Positions 55,207-62,940 of a stretch of 64,000 nucleotides of DNA are shown one piece after another. The stretch covers positions 21,959 through 85,958 of the forward strand of contig CAMBDA010000007.1 of the NCBI GenBank assembly GCA_945865175.1, read 5' to 3'. Source of the DNA: an uncultured Prevotellaceae bacterium (GTDB taxonomy: Bacteria > Bacteroidota > Bacteroidia > Bacteroidales > Bacteroidaceae). The translations under genes were made by a program, and so were the position numbers. Position 1 is the first letter of the stretch, and each line of letters opens with the position of its first letter. The notes beneath the pieces were generated by a model. That model saw only the letters and a list, made by a program, of their open reading frames with translations. It ran no database searches and was not told where the DNA came from.

Positions 55207-56168
55207 AGCATCCGAGTGTTTCTGTAATTGTTCCTATATATAACGTATCTAAGTACATCGAGCGATGTGTGCGTTCGCTGATGGAGCAGACTTACGCTAA
55301 CATCGAATACATTTTTGTGGATGATGCCACGCCTGACGACAGTATGGCCGTATTGGAACGTGTGTTGGAGGATTATCCGCAAAGGGGTTCCAGCGTAAAA
55401 ATCTTGCATAACATACAGAATCAAGGATTGGCCAAGAGTCGTTTCATCGGGATGGATGAGGCCATAGGAGACTATGTGCTGCATTGCGACAGCGATGACT
55501 GGGTAGAGCATGACATGATTCAAGCGCTTGTTGAGGTAGCGACATTGTATGCTGCTGATATGGCGTGTTGTGAGGCAGTAAAGGAAACATCTTCTGGACA
55601 GTATCGCTACAGGTATGCATACGATGAAGAGACGAGGGAAAATGGTTTGCTTGCCTTGAACCTTACAGAGATACAAGTGGCTGTATGGAACAAATTGATT
55701 CGTCGTACTTTATTCATGGAACATGACATCCGAAACTATGAAGGAATCAATATGGGAGAGGATAGCGCATTGACTATTCGGCTGAGGTACTTCAGCCGGA
55801 AAACTGTCATCGTGCATAAACCGCTTTACCACTACAATCGAATGAATCAGGAGTCGATGGTGGCACGAATCAATGAAAACGGTATCCAACAAAGAATCCG
55901 ATTGGCACGATATATTGAGGAGTTCTTTACATCTGTTGGAGAAGAAAAACGGTATAGAAGGGTTATCAACTACTATAAATTCGACTCCAAACAGCTATAC
56001 CTGAGAGTAGCCCATGATTTGAAGAAATGGCGTTCCATTTATCCTGAATGCCACAAGGATATATTTCATTATAAAGGCATAACCCTTATAGGCAAGGTAA
56101 AATGGTGGATTTGTGCCTATTTCCCCTATTGGATGTTGTCCCCATTAACCAGAGTAAACAAGGCATGA
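55203..56168 (+). CDS. Family 2 glycosyltransferase
   Basis: A 321-aa GT-A enzyme: VSVIVPIYNVSKYIERCVRS, VDDATPDDSMAVLERV and HCDSDDWVEHDMIQAL. It is translationally coupled to the gene before it. The sequence after its stop is not coding for a normal locus gene but carries a nuclease remnant. Confidence 0.92.
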   Translation: MKHPSVSVIVPIYNVSKYIERCVRSLMEQTYANIEYIFVDDATPDDSMAVLERVLEDYPQRGSSVKILHNIQNQGLAKSRFIGMDEAIGDYVLHCDSDDWVEHDMIQALVEVATLYAADMACCEAVKETSSGQYRYRYAYDEETRENGLLALNLTEIQVAVWNKLIRRTLFMEHDIRNYEGINMGEDSALTIRLRYFSRKTVIVHKPLYHYNRMNQESMVARINENGIQQRIRLARYIEEFFTSVGEEKRYRRVINYYKFDSKQLYLRVAHDLKKWRSIYPECHKDIFHYKGITLIGKVKWWICAYFPYWMLSPLTRVNKA

Positions 56169-56203
56169 TAGATAGGTCAATGTACTTTTCTTGCAAAGCA
56201 TAA

Positions 56204-56422
56204 TGTCAGACTTATTGGTTTGCCAGTGGCACGCCTACATACAAGACATTATACCTCTTCGAGTTGAAATTGAATCAAAGTGTGGAGGCTGCCATGAACC
56301 AGATAGATTTGAAGGATTATCCAAGTCGGTTCGCTATGTGTGGACTTCCCATTATTAAGATGGGCATCAACTTCGATTCGGAAAAGCGTACGATAGTAGA
56401 TTGGAAGATTGTATCCCAATAA
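56204..56422 (+). pseudogene. Remnant of an AAA-ATPase/PD-(D/E)XK (DUF1703-type) gene
   Basis: The frame from 56204 reads CQTYWFASGTPTYKTLYLFE, then LKLNQSVEAAMNQIDLKDYP, then a Gly-Ile-Asn-Phe-Asp motif and DWKIVSQ-stop. This is the C-terminal nuclease region of the DUF1703-type ATPase family (YWFASGTPT, FELKLN, Gly-Ile-Asn-Phe). It has no start codon, lacks the whole ATPase domain and joins the early and late parts directly, so an internal deletion is likely. Confidence 0.7.
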
Positions 56423-56433
56423 GAAATGTGATA

Positions 56434-56751
56434 ATGAAAGTAGCTGTCATTGTCCTAAATTACAATTCCAGTGCCGACTGCTGCAAGTGTGTGGCGGACT
56501 TGAAACAGCAGGAGGGTGTGGAGTTAGAGATCATCATCGTGGATAATTGTTCACGTAAAGAGGATGCCTCAGCTGTAGAGCAATTGGCAGCAGAGCAGGG
56601 TTGTACCTTCATCGCTGCCAAAGAAAATCGAGGATACAATGCGGGTAATAACATCGGTTTGCGCTATACCATTGAAATTCTAAAAAACTATATTGTAGAT
56701 TCCTATGTGGAAATTCCTTGTAACTTAAATGATCTTTATAAATATGGATGA
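56434..56751 (+). pseudogene. Truncated duplicate of a family 2 glycosyltransferase
   Basis: The frame MKVAVIVLNYNSSADCCKC matches the N-terminus of the glycosyltransferase at 57493 for about 78 residues (to NNIGLRY), then changes to an unrelated AT-rich tail and stops at 56751. An in-frame start further up (56401) only reads through the remnant. It could give a 105-aa fragment without acceptor domain, so it is probably not functional. Confidence 0.8.
56464..56668 (+). repeat. Direct repeat, copy 1 (glycosyltransferase 5' end)
   Basis: About 205 bp match 57529-57733 with no indels and around 20 mismatches by eye (about 90% identity), at an offset of 1065 bp. The repeats flank the next gene. 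Confidence 0.85.
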
Positions 56752-56755
56752 TTGT

Positions 56756-57496
56756 ATGAATTTAACTTATGTATGTTGTTTTAACAATAAAACCATATTG
56801 GAAGAAATGTTGATGCATTCATTTGCCAATATTGATAAAGCATGGAATCGTAATATCTTGCTTATAGACAATACAAAAGGTAGGTATTCTTCTTGTGCAG
56901 AAGCATATAATAAAGAACTATTGAATAAATCAATAGGGGATATTCTGGTCTTTATTCACCAAGATATAGCATTTGAAAATCAAGAGTTTGAAAAGCGTAT
57001 AGTTCAGGAATTAACTGATAATCCAAATCAAATTTTAGGATTTGCAGGAATGACTGAGCAAGGAATTGTAGTCTCTAATTTACGCTATCTTAGTACGAAG
57101 GAATACATAACAAAAAGGCAGATTGTCGAAAAAACAGAATGCATTGCTGTTGATGAGTGTTGTTTTGCTATGACAGCAGATCTTTATAAACAACTGAAAT
57201 TTGATGAACAAGTTTGTTTTCATTGGCATCTTTATGCCACAGAAATTTGCTACAATGCACATAAACAATTCGGAACACGGATTTGTGTTATTCCTGAGGA
57301 AATCTATCACAAAAAGAATGGAAGTGATGGCTTGTACACTGATATGTATTATTTACGTACTTTATGGAGACTGGCTGATAAATATAGAGCTGATTTAGAG
57401 GAAATAAGGACGCCTTGTTATATTGTAAGTACGCATCCAATAAAGTTTTTTCTGAAAATTTTTCGCACATTTATACGAAATCTTATTTTGAAGTGA
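56756..57496 (+). CDS. Glycosyltransferase-like protein inserted between direct repeats
   Basis: The start is most likely 56756 (MNLTYVCCFNNKTILEEMLM); ATGs at 56729 and 56744 also lie in frame. The 246-aa protein has a GT-A-like order: LLIDNTKGRYSSCAEAYNKE, DILVFIHQDIAFENQEFEKR and VDECCFAMTADLYKQL, similar to the glycosyltransferase-like PF13712 type. It is clearly more AT-rich than its neighbours, suggesting recent import. Confidence 0.75.
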   Translation: MNLTYVCCFNNKTILEEMLMHSFANIDKAWNRNILLIDNTKGRYSSCAEAYNKELLNKSIGDILVFIHQDIAFENQEFEKRIVQELTDNPNQILGFAGMTEQGIVVSNLRYLSTKEYITKRQIVEKTECIAVDECCFAMTADLYKQLKFDEQVCFHWHLYATEICYNAHKQFGTRICVIPEEIYHKKNGSDGLYTDMYYLRTLWRLADKYRADLEEIRTPCYIVSTHPIKFFLKIFRTFIRNLILK

Positions 57497-58374
57497 TATC
57501 GACGATTTCTGTTATAGTACTTAATTATAATTCCAGTGCCGACTGCTGCAAGTGTGTGGCTGATCTGCAACGGCAGGAGGGTGTGGAGTTAGAGATCATC
57601 ATCGTGGATAATTGTTCACGAAAAGAGGATGCCTTGGCTGTAGAGAAATTGGCTGCTGAGCAGGGTTGTACCTTTATTGCGGCTAAAGAGAATAGAGGCT
57701 ACAATGCGGGCAACAATATCGGTTTGCGCTATGCCGCAGAAAAAGGATATGAGTATGCGCTGATTGCCAATCCCGATATGGAGTTTCCGCAGCGGGATTA
57801 TATCATGCGCCTTGCCGAGGAGATGGAGGCAAGGAAAGAGGTAGCGGTTGCAGCCACAGACATCACATCACCGGAATTAGTACATCAAAATCCGATGATG
57901 CCAGATCCAAAGGGTTGGCTGAGTAGTTTCAACTGGGTAAAAGGAATTTTGAATCGCCCAGCAAAGGAAACTCCCGATTTCATAGGGGATTATAAATCCT
58001 CGCATGTATGTAAAAAGGTGAGCGGTTGTTGCCTGATGGTACGCATGGACTTCATTAAACGTATCGGTTTTTTTGATGAACAGGTCTTTCTCTATTGTGA
58101 AGAGGCGATTCTCTCTAAACAGGTGGAGCAGGCGGGTTTACAGATCTATTATAGAGAAGATTTGCAAGCTGTTCATAGGCATGTCAAAAGCACCAAAGGC
58201 AACGCTCGAAAGCGTTTCAGGGCATGGATTTCCTCGCGGCTGTATTTTGAGCGTCATTATAACTACCAGGGTTTTTGGAATCATTTCATGAAGACGATAG
58301 GTTGGAAAAGCTATCTGGCAGTGTTCTGCACGGAAGATTATGTAAGAAGCATCATGCAAAGAAATAAGCAATAA
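57493..58374 (+). CDS. Family 2 glycosyltransferase (rhamnosyltransferase-like)
   Basis: The likely start is the GTG at 57493, overlapping the previous stop (GTGA); an ATG at 57415 would add 26 residues that belong to another frame. Motifs: ISVIVLNYNSSADCCKCVAD, ALIANPDMEFPQRDY, SGCCLMVRMDFIKRIGFFDE and CEEAILSKQVEQAG. These are WbbL/rhamnosyltransferase-like. The first ~80 residues are duplicated in the truncated copy at 56434. Confidence 0.88.
   Translation: MISTISVIVLNYNSSADCCKCVADLQRQEGVELEIIIVDNCSRKEDALAVEKLAAEQGCTFIAAKENRGYNAGNNIGLRYAAEKGYEYALIANPDMEFPQRDYIMRLAEEMEARKEVAVAATDITSPELVHQNPMMPDPKGWLSSFNWVKGILNRPAKETPDFIGDYKSSHVCKKVSGCCLMVRMDFIKRIGFFDEQVFLYCEEAILSKQVEQAGLQIYYREDLQAVHRHVKSTKGNARKRFRAWISSRLYFERHYNYQGFWNHFMKTIGWKSYLAVFCTEDYVRSIMQRNKQ
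57529..57733 (+). repeat. Direct repeat, copy 2 (glycosyltransferase 5' end)
   Basis: Partner of 56464-56668. Recombination between the copies would remove the 246-aa gene and leave one intact glycosyltransferase. Confidence 0.85.
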
Positions 58375-58376
58375 AA

Positions 58377-59555
58377 ATGTGGATTCTACAAAAAATCAAA
58401 TTTATCTATGAGGACAAGGTGCTGGCCACAATCATGCTGGTACTCTTTAATATCATGTTTGTTCCCATAGAGCAAGGTCCATTTAGTCCAGTGAAGATTA
58501 CCCTCATGGGGCTCTGTCCGTTGATATTCATTGCCAAGAAGCCAATCGTCACCAAGGCACTCGTTCTGGCTGCAATTTATTGGCTCGTATGTTATACCTT
58601 GTCCTTGCTGAAAGGTGAAATGCGATTCTCTACCTTGGGTTTCTTGGGCATGTACTTGATATTGTATATCAATTATTATAGTTTTATTGTAAAAGGTACA
58701 TTCACGCTGGAATATTTTACGAAGGTTCTCAAGTATCTGATCATCGCCTACGCAGTGGTGCTGATAGGACAACAGATGTGTGTGCTGGTAGGCCTTCGCA
58801 ACATGCCGTTGCTTAATCTCCAAAATCAGTTCTTCCTATCCATAACGAAACTGCCATCCTTGACTTTGGAGCCCAGTCATTCGGCACGCATTCTCACATT
58901 CACGATGCTCGGCTATCTTAGATGTATGGAAATTAAGAAAGGTGAAAGAATCAGCCTCCAAGAATGGTTCAGCCCAGAACAACGCATTGTGACCTTCTCA
59001 TTTCTTTGGAGCATGCTGATGATGGGAAGCGGAACAGCCTTTGTGGGCATGGGAGTTCTGAGCCTCTACTTCATAACACGTAAAACTGTTATCTATATTA
59101 TCCCGTTGATAATCGGAATGTTCATGTTGGGGCAGTCGATGGAATTGAAACAAATGAATCGTGCTGTAGCACTGGCAGAAGCTGCATCAACAGGAAGCGC
59201 AGAAGAGGCCATGGCTGCCGATGGCAGCGGAGCAACGAGAATAATTCCCGTGATGAACGTCTTCACAAAGACCGATGTCACCCAACTTGAAACTTGGATA
59301 GGGAAAAAAAGCATGGAAAAGGACGAATACTGGTGGAAGCGAACAGACACAAAGATATATGACCAATATGGTCTTATTGCATTTATCATATCTTTAGTGT
59401 TTATTTATTCATGTGTCATACGTCATTTTTTCAGCATTGAAACATTGCTGTTTCTGGGCCTCCTGGGTTTATCTATTACAAATATTTATTATGTATGGGG
59501 ATGTTTCATGATTATGACGGGGGTGAGGTATTTTCAGCAGACCTCTGTGAATTAG
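58377..59555 (+). CDS. Wzy-type polysaccharide polymerase
   Basis: A 392-aa protein with about ten membrane spans (ATIMLVLFNIMFVPIEQG, ALVLAAIYWLVCYTLSLL, FLGMYLILYINYYSFIV) and a periplasmic loop rich in Ala/Glu (AVALAEAASTGSAEEAMAAD). The order of spans, the position beside flippase and glycosyltransferases and the lack of enzymatic motifs fit O-antigen/capsule polymerases, which are sequence-diverse. It starts 2 bp after the previous stop. Confidence 0.82.
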   Translation: MWILQKIKFIYEDKVLATIMLVLFNIMFVPIEQGPFSPVKITLMGLCPLIFIAKKPIVTKALVLAAIYWLVCYTLSLLKGEMRFSTLGFLGMYLILYINYYSFIVKGTFTLEYFTKVLKYLIIAYAVVLIGQQMCVLVGLRNMPLLNLQNQFFLSITKLPSLTLEPSHSARILTFTMLGYLRCMEIKKGERISLQEWFSPEQRIVTFSFLWSMLMMGSGTAFVGMGVLSLYFITRKTVIYIIPLIIGMFMLGQSMELKQMNRAVALAEAASTGSAEEAMAADGSGATRIIPVMNVFTKTDVTQLETWIGKKSMEKDEYWWKRTDTKIYDQYGLIAFIISLVFIYSCVIRHFFSIETLLFLGLLGLSITNIYYVWGCFMIMTGVRYFQQTSVN

Positions 59556-59564
59556 ATATAAGTT

Positions 59565-60299
59565 ATGATTTCCGTCTGCATGGCTTCGTACAATGGAGCA
59601 AGATATATAAAAAAGCAACTTGATAGTATTCTCAAACAACTTGGGGATAATGATGAGTTGATTATTTCTGACGATAGTTCAACGGATGGTACATTGGAGA
59701 TAATCGAGCGATTCCATGATTCTCGGATCAAGGTTTTCCATCATCAGCATCCTACATGTATGGTGCGTTATTACCGATCCAATATCTATGTGACATCGAA
59801 TTTTGAAAATGCACTAAAGCACTGTTCAGGGGACTATATTTTTTTGTCTGACCAAGATGATATTTGGGCAGATAATAAGGTACAAATCATGGTAAATTAT
59901 GCCAAGAATCATCCAGATAAGGATCTGTTTTTATCGTCTATTTGTGTTATTCGTCAAGATGATTCTGTAAAGAAGTCAAAGGTCACTCCTGCGGATTTTC
60001 CTTTTTTGAAAGGATTGGTTGTGGCCAAGTATCTCGGTAGTTCCATGATGCTGACACGCCGTTTTCTACATAGGGTATTGCCTTTCCCGCAAGGAATTGT
60101 TAGTCATGATGCTTGGATTGGAGCAATGGCAACCTATCAAAATCGTATGGCCATTATTGATGAGCCTTTGTTGTTGTACCGGCGGCATGCTGACAATGTG
60201 ACTTCAAAAGAAATCCGTACGCCTTTATTTATAAAAATGAGGTATCGTTTTGTGATTCTGTTTAATGTATTAAAAAGAAGATTAAAAGATGTGGTCTAA
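59565..60299 (+). CDS. Family 2 glycosyltransferase
   Basis: A 244-aa GT-A enzyme: ISVCMASYNGARYIKKQLDS, ISDDSSTDGTLEIIERF, YIFLSDQDDIWADNKVQIM and LYRRHADNVTSKEIRTP, a rhamnosyltransferase-like set. It overlaps the next gene by 11 bp. Confidence 0.92.
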   Translation: MISVCMASYNGARYIKKQLDSILKQLGDNDELIISDDSSTDGTLEIIERFHDSRIKVFHHQHPTCMVRYYRSNIYVTSNFENALKHCSGDYIFLSDQDDIWADNKVQIMVNYAKNHPDKDLFLSSICVIRQDDSVKKSKVTPADFPFLKGLVVAKYLGSSMMLTRRFLHRVLPFPQGIVSHDAWIGAMATYQNRMAIIDEPLLLYRRHADNVTSKEIRTPLFIKMRYRFVILFNVLKRRLKDVV

Positions 60300-61653
60300 A
60301 CGTCATGCAAAGATACTTTCTGAATATTTTCAGGAACTTGGAAAGTCTAATATTCGTTTTTTTATAATCAGAAATTATGAGGGCCTGCCTGATAAAAATA
60401 CATCTAAGGATGTTGATATAATCTTAAAATATGGAACAGTAAAAGAGGCTGAGAGGATCTTGAAAGATGTTTTTAAAAGGAATGGATTGTTCTATTACTA
60501 TCGAGTGGTTATTGAGGAGAGTTATTTATGCCGAGCAATCAGTGAAAAAGGGGATTTTGCCATTCATATTGATTTGATGAATGGGTATATCAACCGTGGG
60601 GTAGAATTATTTACTTTTGAAGAACTCTATAGCCAAACGATTGACTATAATGGTTTTCGGGTACTCAATGAACTCTACAATGGAGTTATGTTGTTCATCT
60701 ATAAACAATTTGGTTATAGAAAACCAAAACTAAAAGAGGTGTATAAATCTACCATATATGATGTATGGTTACGTTATCCTGAATTCTCCTCCATTTTGAA
60801 GAAGATGTTAGGAAAAGATATATATCCCAAGATATCTGCTTGTATCGAGCAAAAAGATTTTGATACAATGTTGAGTTACTCGTCAATTGTATCTCAAAGA
60901 TTACGTCAATACTCAAATCAAACCTCCTTTGTCAGGAATCAGTATCGAAGAATCCGTTTTATTACCCAAAAGGTAAATCGAATTATTTTTCGATATCGGA
61001 AATACGAAAAGTCATTCTCCGTTATGGCTCCTGATGGAACCGGAAAAACGACTTTTTTGACACAGTTATTGAATCGTTTAGCCTTCCTTTATGTGGATGC
61101 ACCCAATGATATTAAACGTTTTCACCTCTATCATTTTAGACCGAGTTTGTTTCCTAATTTGGGCGCAGTAGGAGAAAAGGCTCGTGTGATGAAGCAGGAT
61201 ACTGGTTTCACGAATCCTCATCGGGCTAAGCCGGCTGGGTTTCTCAGTTCGTTGATTCGCATCACATATTACTGGCTTGACTATGTATTGGGTTGGATGT
61301 ATTATACTCGAAGAGATGTGCAATACGATCTATATACAGTCTATGACAGATATAGTTATGATTTGTTGGTTGACCCAAGACGTACAAGGTTAAAGCTTCC
61401 TTATTGGGTGCGCAGATGTTTTGTGGCGTGTATGCCGCATCCAAAAATCAATTTTTTCCTGAAAGCCTCACCCGATGTCATTATTAAGCGCAAAGCGGAA
61501 TTGACTCACGATGAGATTATTCGGCAGGTTTCTGCATACGAAAGATTGTCTGTGCGCAAAAACATCATTACTATAGATGCGAACAAGTGTGTGGATGAAA
61601 TGGTTGATGAGGCTTTACCCCATTTGCTGAGTGCTTACTGGGAAAAATTGTAA
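60289..61653 (+). CDS. Nucleotidyltransferase-like/thymidylate-kinase-like fusion
   Basis: The 454-aa protein has an N-terminal domain with a nucleotidyltransferase-like pattern (FFIIRNYEGLPDKNTSKDVD, giving D-V-D) and a C-terminal P-loop kinase (VMAPDGTGKTTFLTQLLNRL, near residue 247) with the late segments VYDRYSYDLLVDPRRTR and FFLKASPDVIIKRKAELTHD. The P-loop part resembles thymidylate kinase. It closes the locus and overlaps the last glycosyltransferase. I infer sugar or lipid phosphate handling; the role is unproven. Confidence 0.72.
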   Translation: MWSKRHAKILSEYFQELGKSNIRFFIIRNYEGLPDKNTSKDVDIILKYGTVKEAERILKDVFKRNGLFYYYRVVIEESYLCRAISEKGDFAIHIDLMNGYINRGVELFTFEELYSQTIDYNGFRVLNELYNGVMLFIYKQFGYRKPKLKEVYKSTIYDVWLRYPEFSSILKKMLGKDIYPKISACIEQKDFDTMLSYSSIVSQRLRQYSNQTSFVRNQYRRIRFITQKVNRIIFRYRKYEKSFSVMAPDGTGKTTFLTQLLNRLAFLYVDAPNDIKRFHLYHFRPSLFPNLGAVGEKARVMKQDTGFTNPHRAKPAGFLSSLIRITYYWLDYVLGWMYYTRRDVQYDLYTVYDRYSYDLLVDPRRTRLKLPYWVRRCFVACMPHPKINFFLKASPDVIIKRKAELTHDEIIRQVSAYERLSVRKNIITIDANKCVDEMVDEALPHLLSAYWEKL

Positions 61654-61735
61654 GTCAACATACCTCGCCAAGTATCTAAACATACTTTGCCATTTATCTT
61701 TAGATACTTTGCCATTTATGTTGACATACTTTTTT
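61654..61735 (+). terminator. Nested hairpin and T-run ending the polysaccharide locus
   Basis: An outer stem (GTCAACATA at 61654-61662 with TATGTTGAC at 61717-61725) encloses an inner 11-bp stem (61670-61680 with 61699-61709, AAGTATCTAAA). A run of T's follows (61730-61735). The loop region contains the 16-nt direct repeat ATACTTTGCCATTTAT at 61682-61697 and 61704-61719. The structure looks like a Rho-independent terminator for the operon. Confidence 0.75.
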
Positions 61736-61824
61736 GAGGGTGTTTTGGGGTGAATTTTGATTGGATATATCGGATAATTTGTTTCCATAAAAAAAGTTAT
61801 CGTTGTGTTTTTCTGTTGCACAGA

Positions 61825-61857
61825 TTTGGAGAATTGAGGAAAAAAGCGTAGTTTTGC
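61825..61857 (+). promoter_or_regulatory. Promoter of rpn copy 1
   Basis: A -33 TTTG at 61825-61828 is followed after 20 bp by TAGTTTTGC at 61849-61857 (TAnnTTTG). A good Shine-Dalgarno-like AAAGGAG lies just before the ATG at 61885. Confidence 0.8.
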
Positions 61858-61884
61858 AACAAGAATCAGCAAAAGGAGAACGAT

Positions 61885-62808
61885 ATGGCACAGAGAGAAA
61901 ACAGATACATCAATGTTCTGACCGACTACGGCTTCAAGAAAGTCTTCGGAGACAAAGAGGTGATGACGGCCTTCCTGACCGATTTGCTGCAGCCCAAGTC
62001 GCCCATCCAGGACATCACCTTCCTCGACAAGGAACACGATGGCATGGCAGAATATGAGCGCGGTGTCATCTACGACTTGCTATGCCAGACAGAGGACGGC
62101 GAGGAATTCATCGTGGAGATGCAGAACAGAAATCAGGCGCAGTTCAGCGACCGTATCATCTACTATCTCTCGCGCTCCTTCTCCAGCCAGGGGGAAAAGG
62201 GCAATGTGGCCTGGGACTTCCGTCTGAAGCCCGTCTACGGCATCTTCTTCCTCAACTTTCATCTCAAAGGGTTTGAGCAAAGGACCGTCAGGACGGTGCA
62301 GCTGAAGGTGGAGGAAACCGGAGAACTATTCTCCGACAGACTGAAGGTTTTCACCCTGGAACTCCCCAACTACAGGAAAATGAAGGAGGAGGACTGCAAG
62401 ACAAGAATTGACTATTGGCTGTACAACATCACAAATCTTGAGACTATGACTACGAACATCCCTTTCCAGCAGCAGCAACCCGCCTTTAAGAAAGTGGGGA
62501 ACATAGCTGAACTCGTGCGCATGACGCCGGAAGAACTGAAACAGTACAACATCAGTATCGACTCCTATCGCACCAACCTATCCGTCATGAAAAATGAGAG
62601 GGCTGAAGGGATTGCGGAAGGATTGGCTAAAGGATTGGCCAAAGGAAGGGCTGAAGGAAGGGCTGAAGGAAGGGCTGAAGAGAAAGCGAAAGCAATAGCA
62701 GAAAAGATGGAAATAGCCAGACAATTTTTGGCTACAGGTATACCTGTTGACCAAATATCTTCCATAATGAAACTTCCAATTAGCGAGATTCTAGCATTAA
62801 GGCCATGA
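61885..62808 (+). CDS. Rpn-family PD-(D/E)XK nuclease, array copy 1
   Basis: The 307-aa protein belongs to the Rpn/PDDEXK_2 group, associated with RecA-independent recombination. It starts RENRYINVLTDYGFKKVFGD, has the catalytic-type segment GVIYDLLCQTEDGEEFIVEM followed by Q-N-R-N-Q (D...ExQ), and YYLSRSFSSQGEKG. The tail is an Ala/Glu/Gly repeat stretch (GLAKGRAEGRAEGRAEEKAK) with a short helical end (LATGIPVDQISSIMKLPISE). It is the first of three tandem copies. Confidence 0.9.
   Translation: MAQRENRYINVLTDYGFKKVFGDKEVMTAFLTDLLQPKSPIQDITFLDKEHDGMAEYERGVIYDLLCQTEDGEEFIVEMQNRNQAQFSDRIIYYLSRSFSSQGEKGNVAWDFRLKPVYGIFFLNFHLKGFEQRTVRTVQLKVEETGELFSDRLKVFTLELPNYRKMKEEDCKTRIDYWLYNITNLETMTTNIPFQQQQPAFKKVGNIAELVRMTPEELKQYNISIDSYRTNLSVMKNERAEGIAEGLAKGLAKGRAEGRAEGRAEEKAKAIAEKMEIARQFLATGIPVDQISSIMKLPISEILALRP
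62407..62513 (+). repeat. Identical 107-bp tract shared with rpn copy 2
   Basis: This tract is identical to 63463-63569 by eye, while the flanking parts of the two genes differ at many positions. Confidence 0.75.
62650..62683 (+). repeat. 12-bp tandem repeat in rpn copy 1
   Basis: GCTGAAGGAAGG repeats in frame almost three times (62650-62661, 62662-62673, then partial), encoding A-E-G-R units in the tail linker. The repeat is a likely slippage site that keeps the frame. Confidence 0.8.
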
Positions 62809-62880
62809 CTCTCGTTTAGATTTCCTGGATGATTTGCTTCCCTTAAAAAAAGTTATTCGATGTTTTTTCTGTTGCACAGA

Positions 62881-62913
62881 TTTGGATGATTGAAAAAAAA
62901 AGCGTAGTTTTGC
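62881..62913 (+). promoter_or_regulatory. Promoter of rpn copy 2
   Basis: A -33 TTTG at 62881-62884 and TAGTTTTGC at 62905-62913, 20 bp apart, reproduce the copy-1 promoter. The upstream region TTGCTTCCCTT...GTTGCACAG is shared with copy 3. Confidence 0.8.
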
Positions 62914-62940
62914 AGCAAGAACCAGCAAAAGGAGAGCGAT

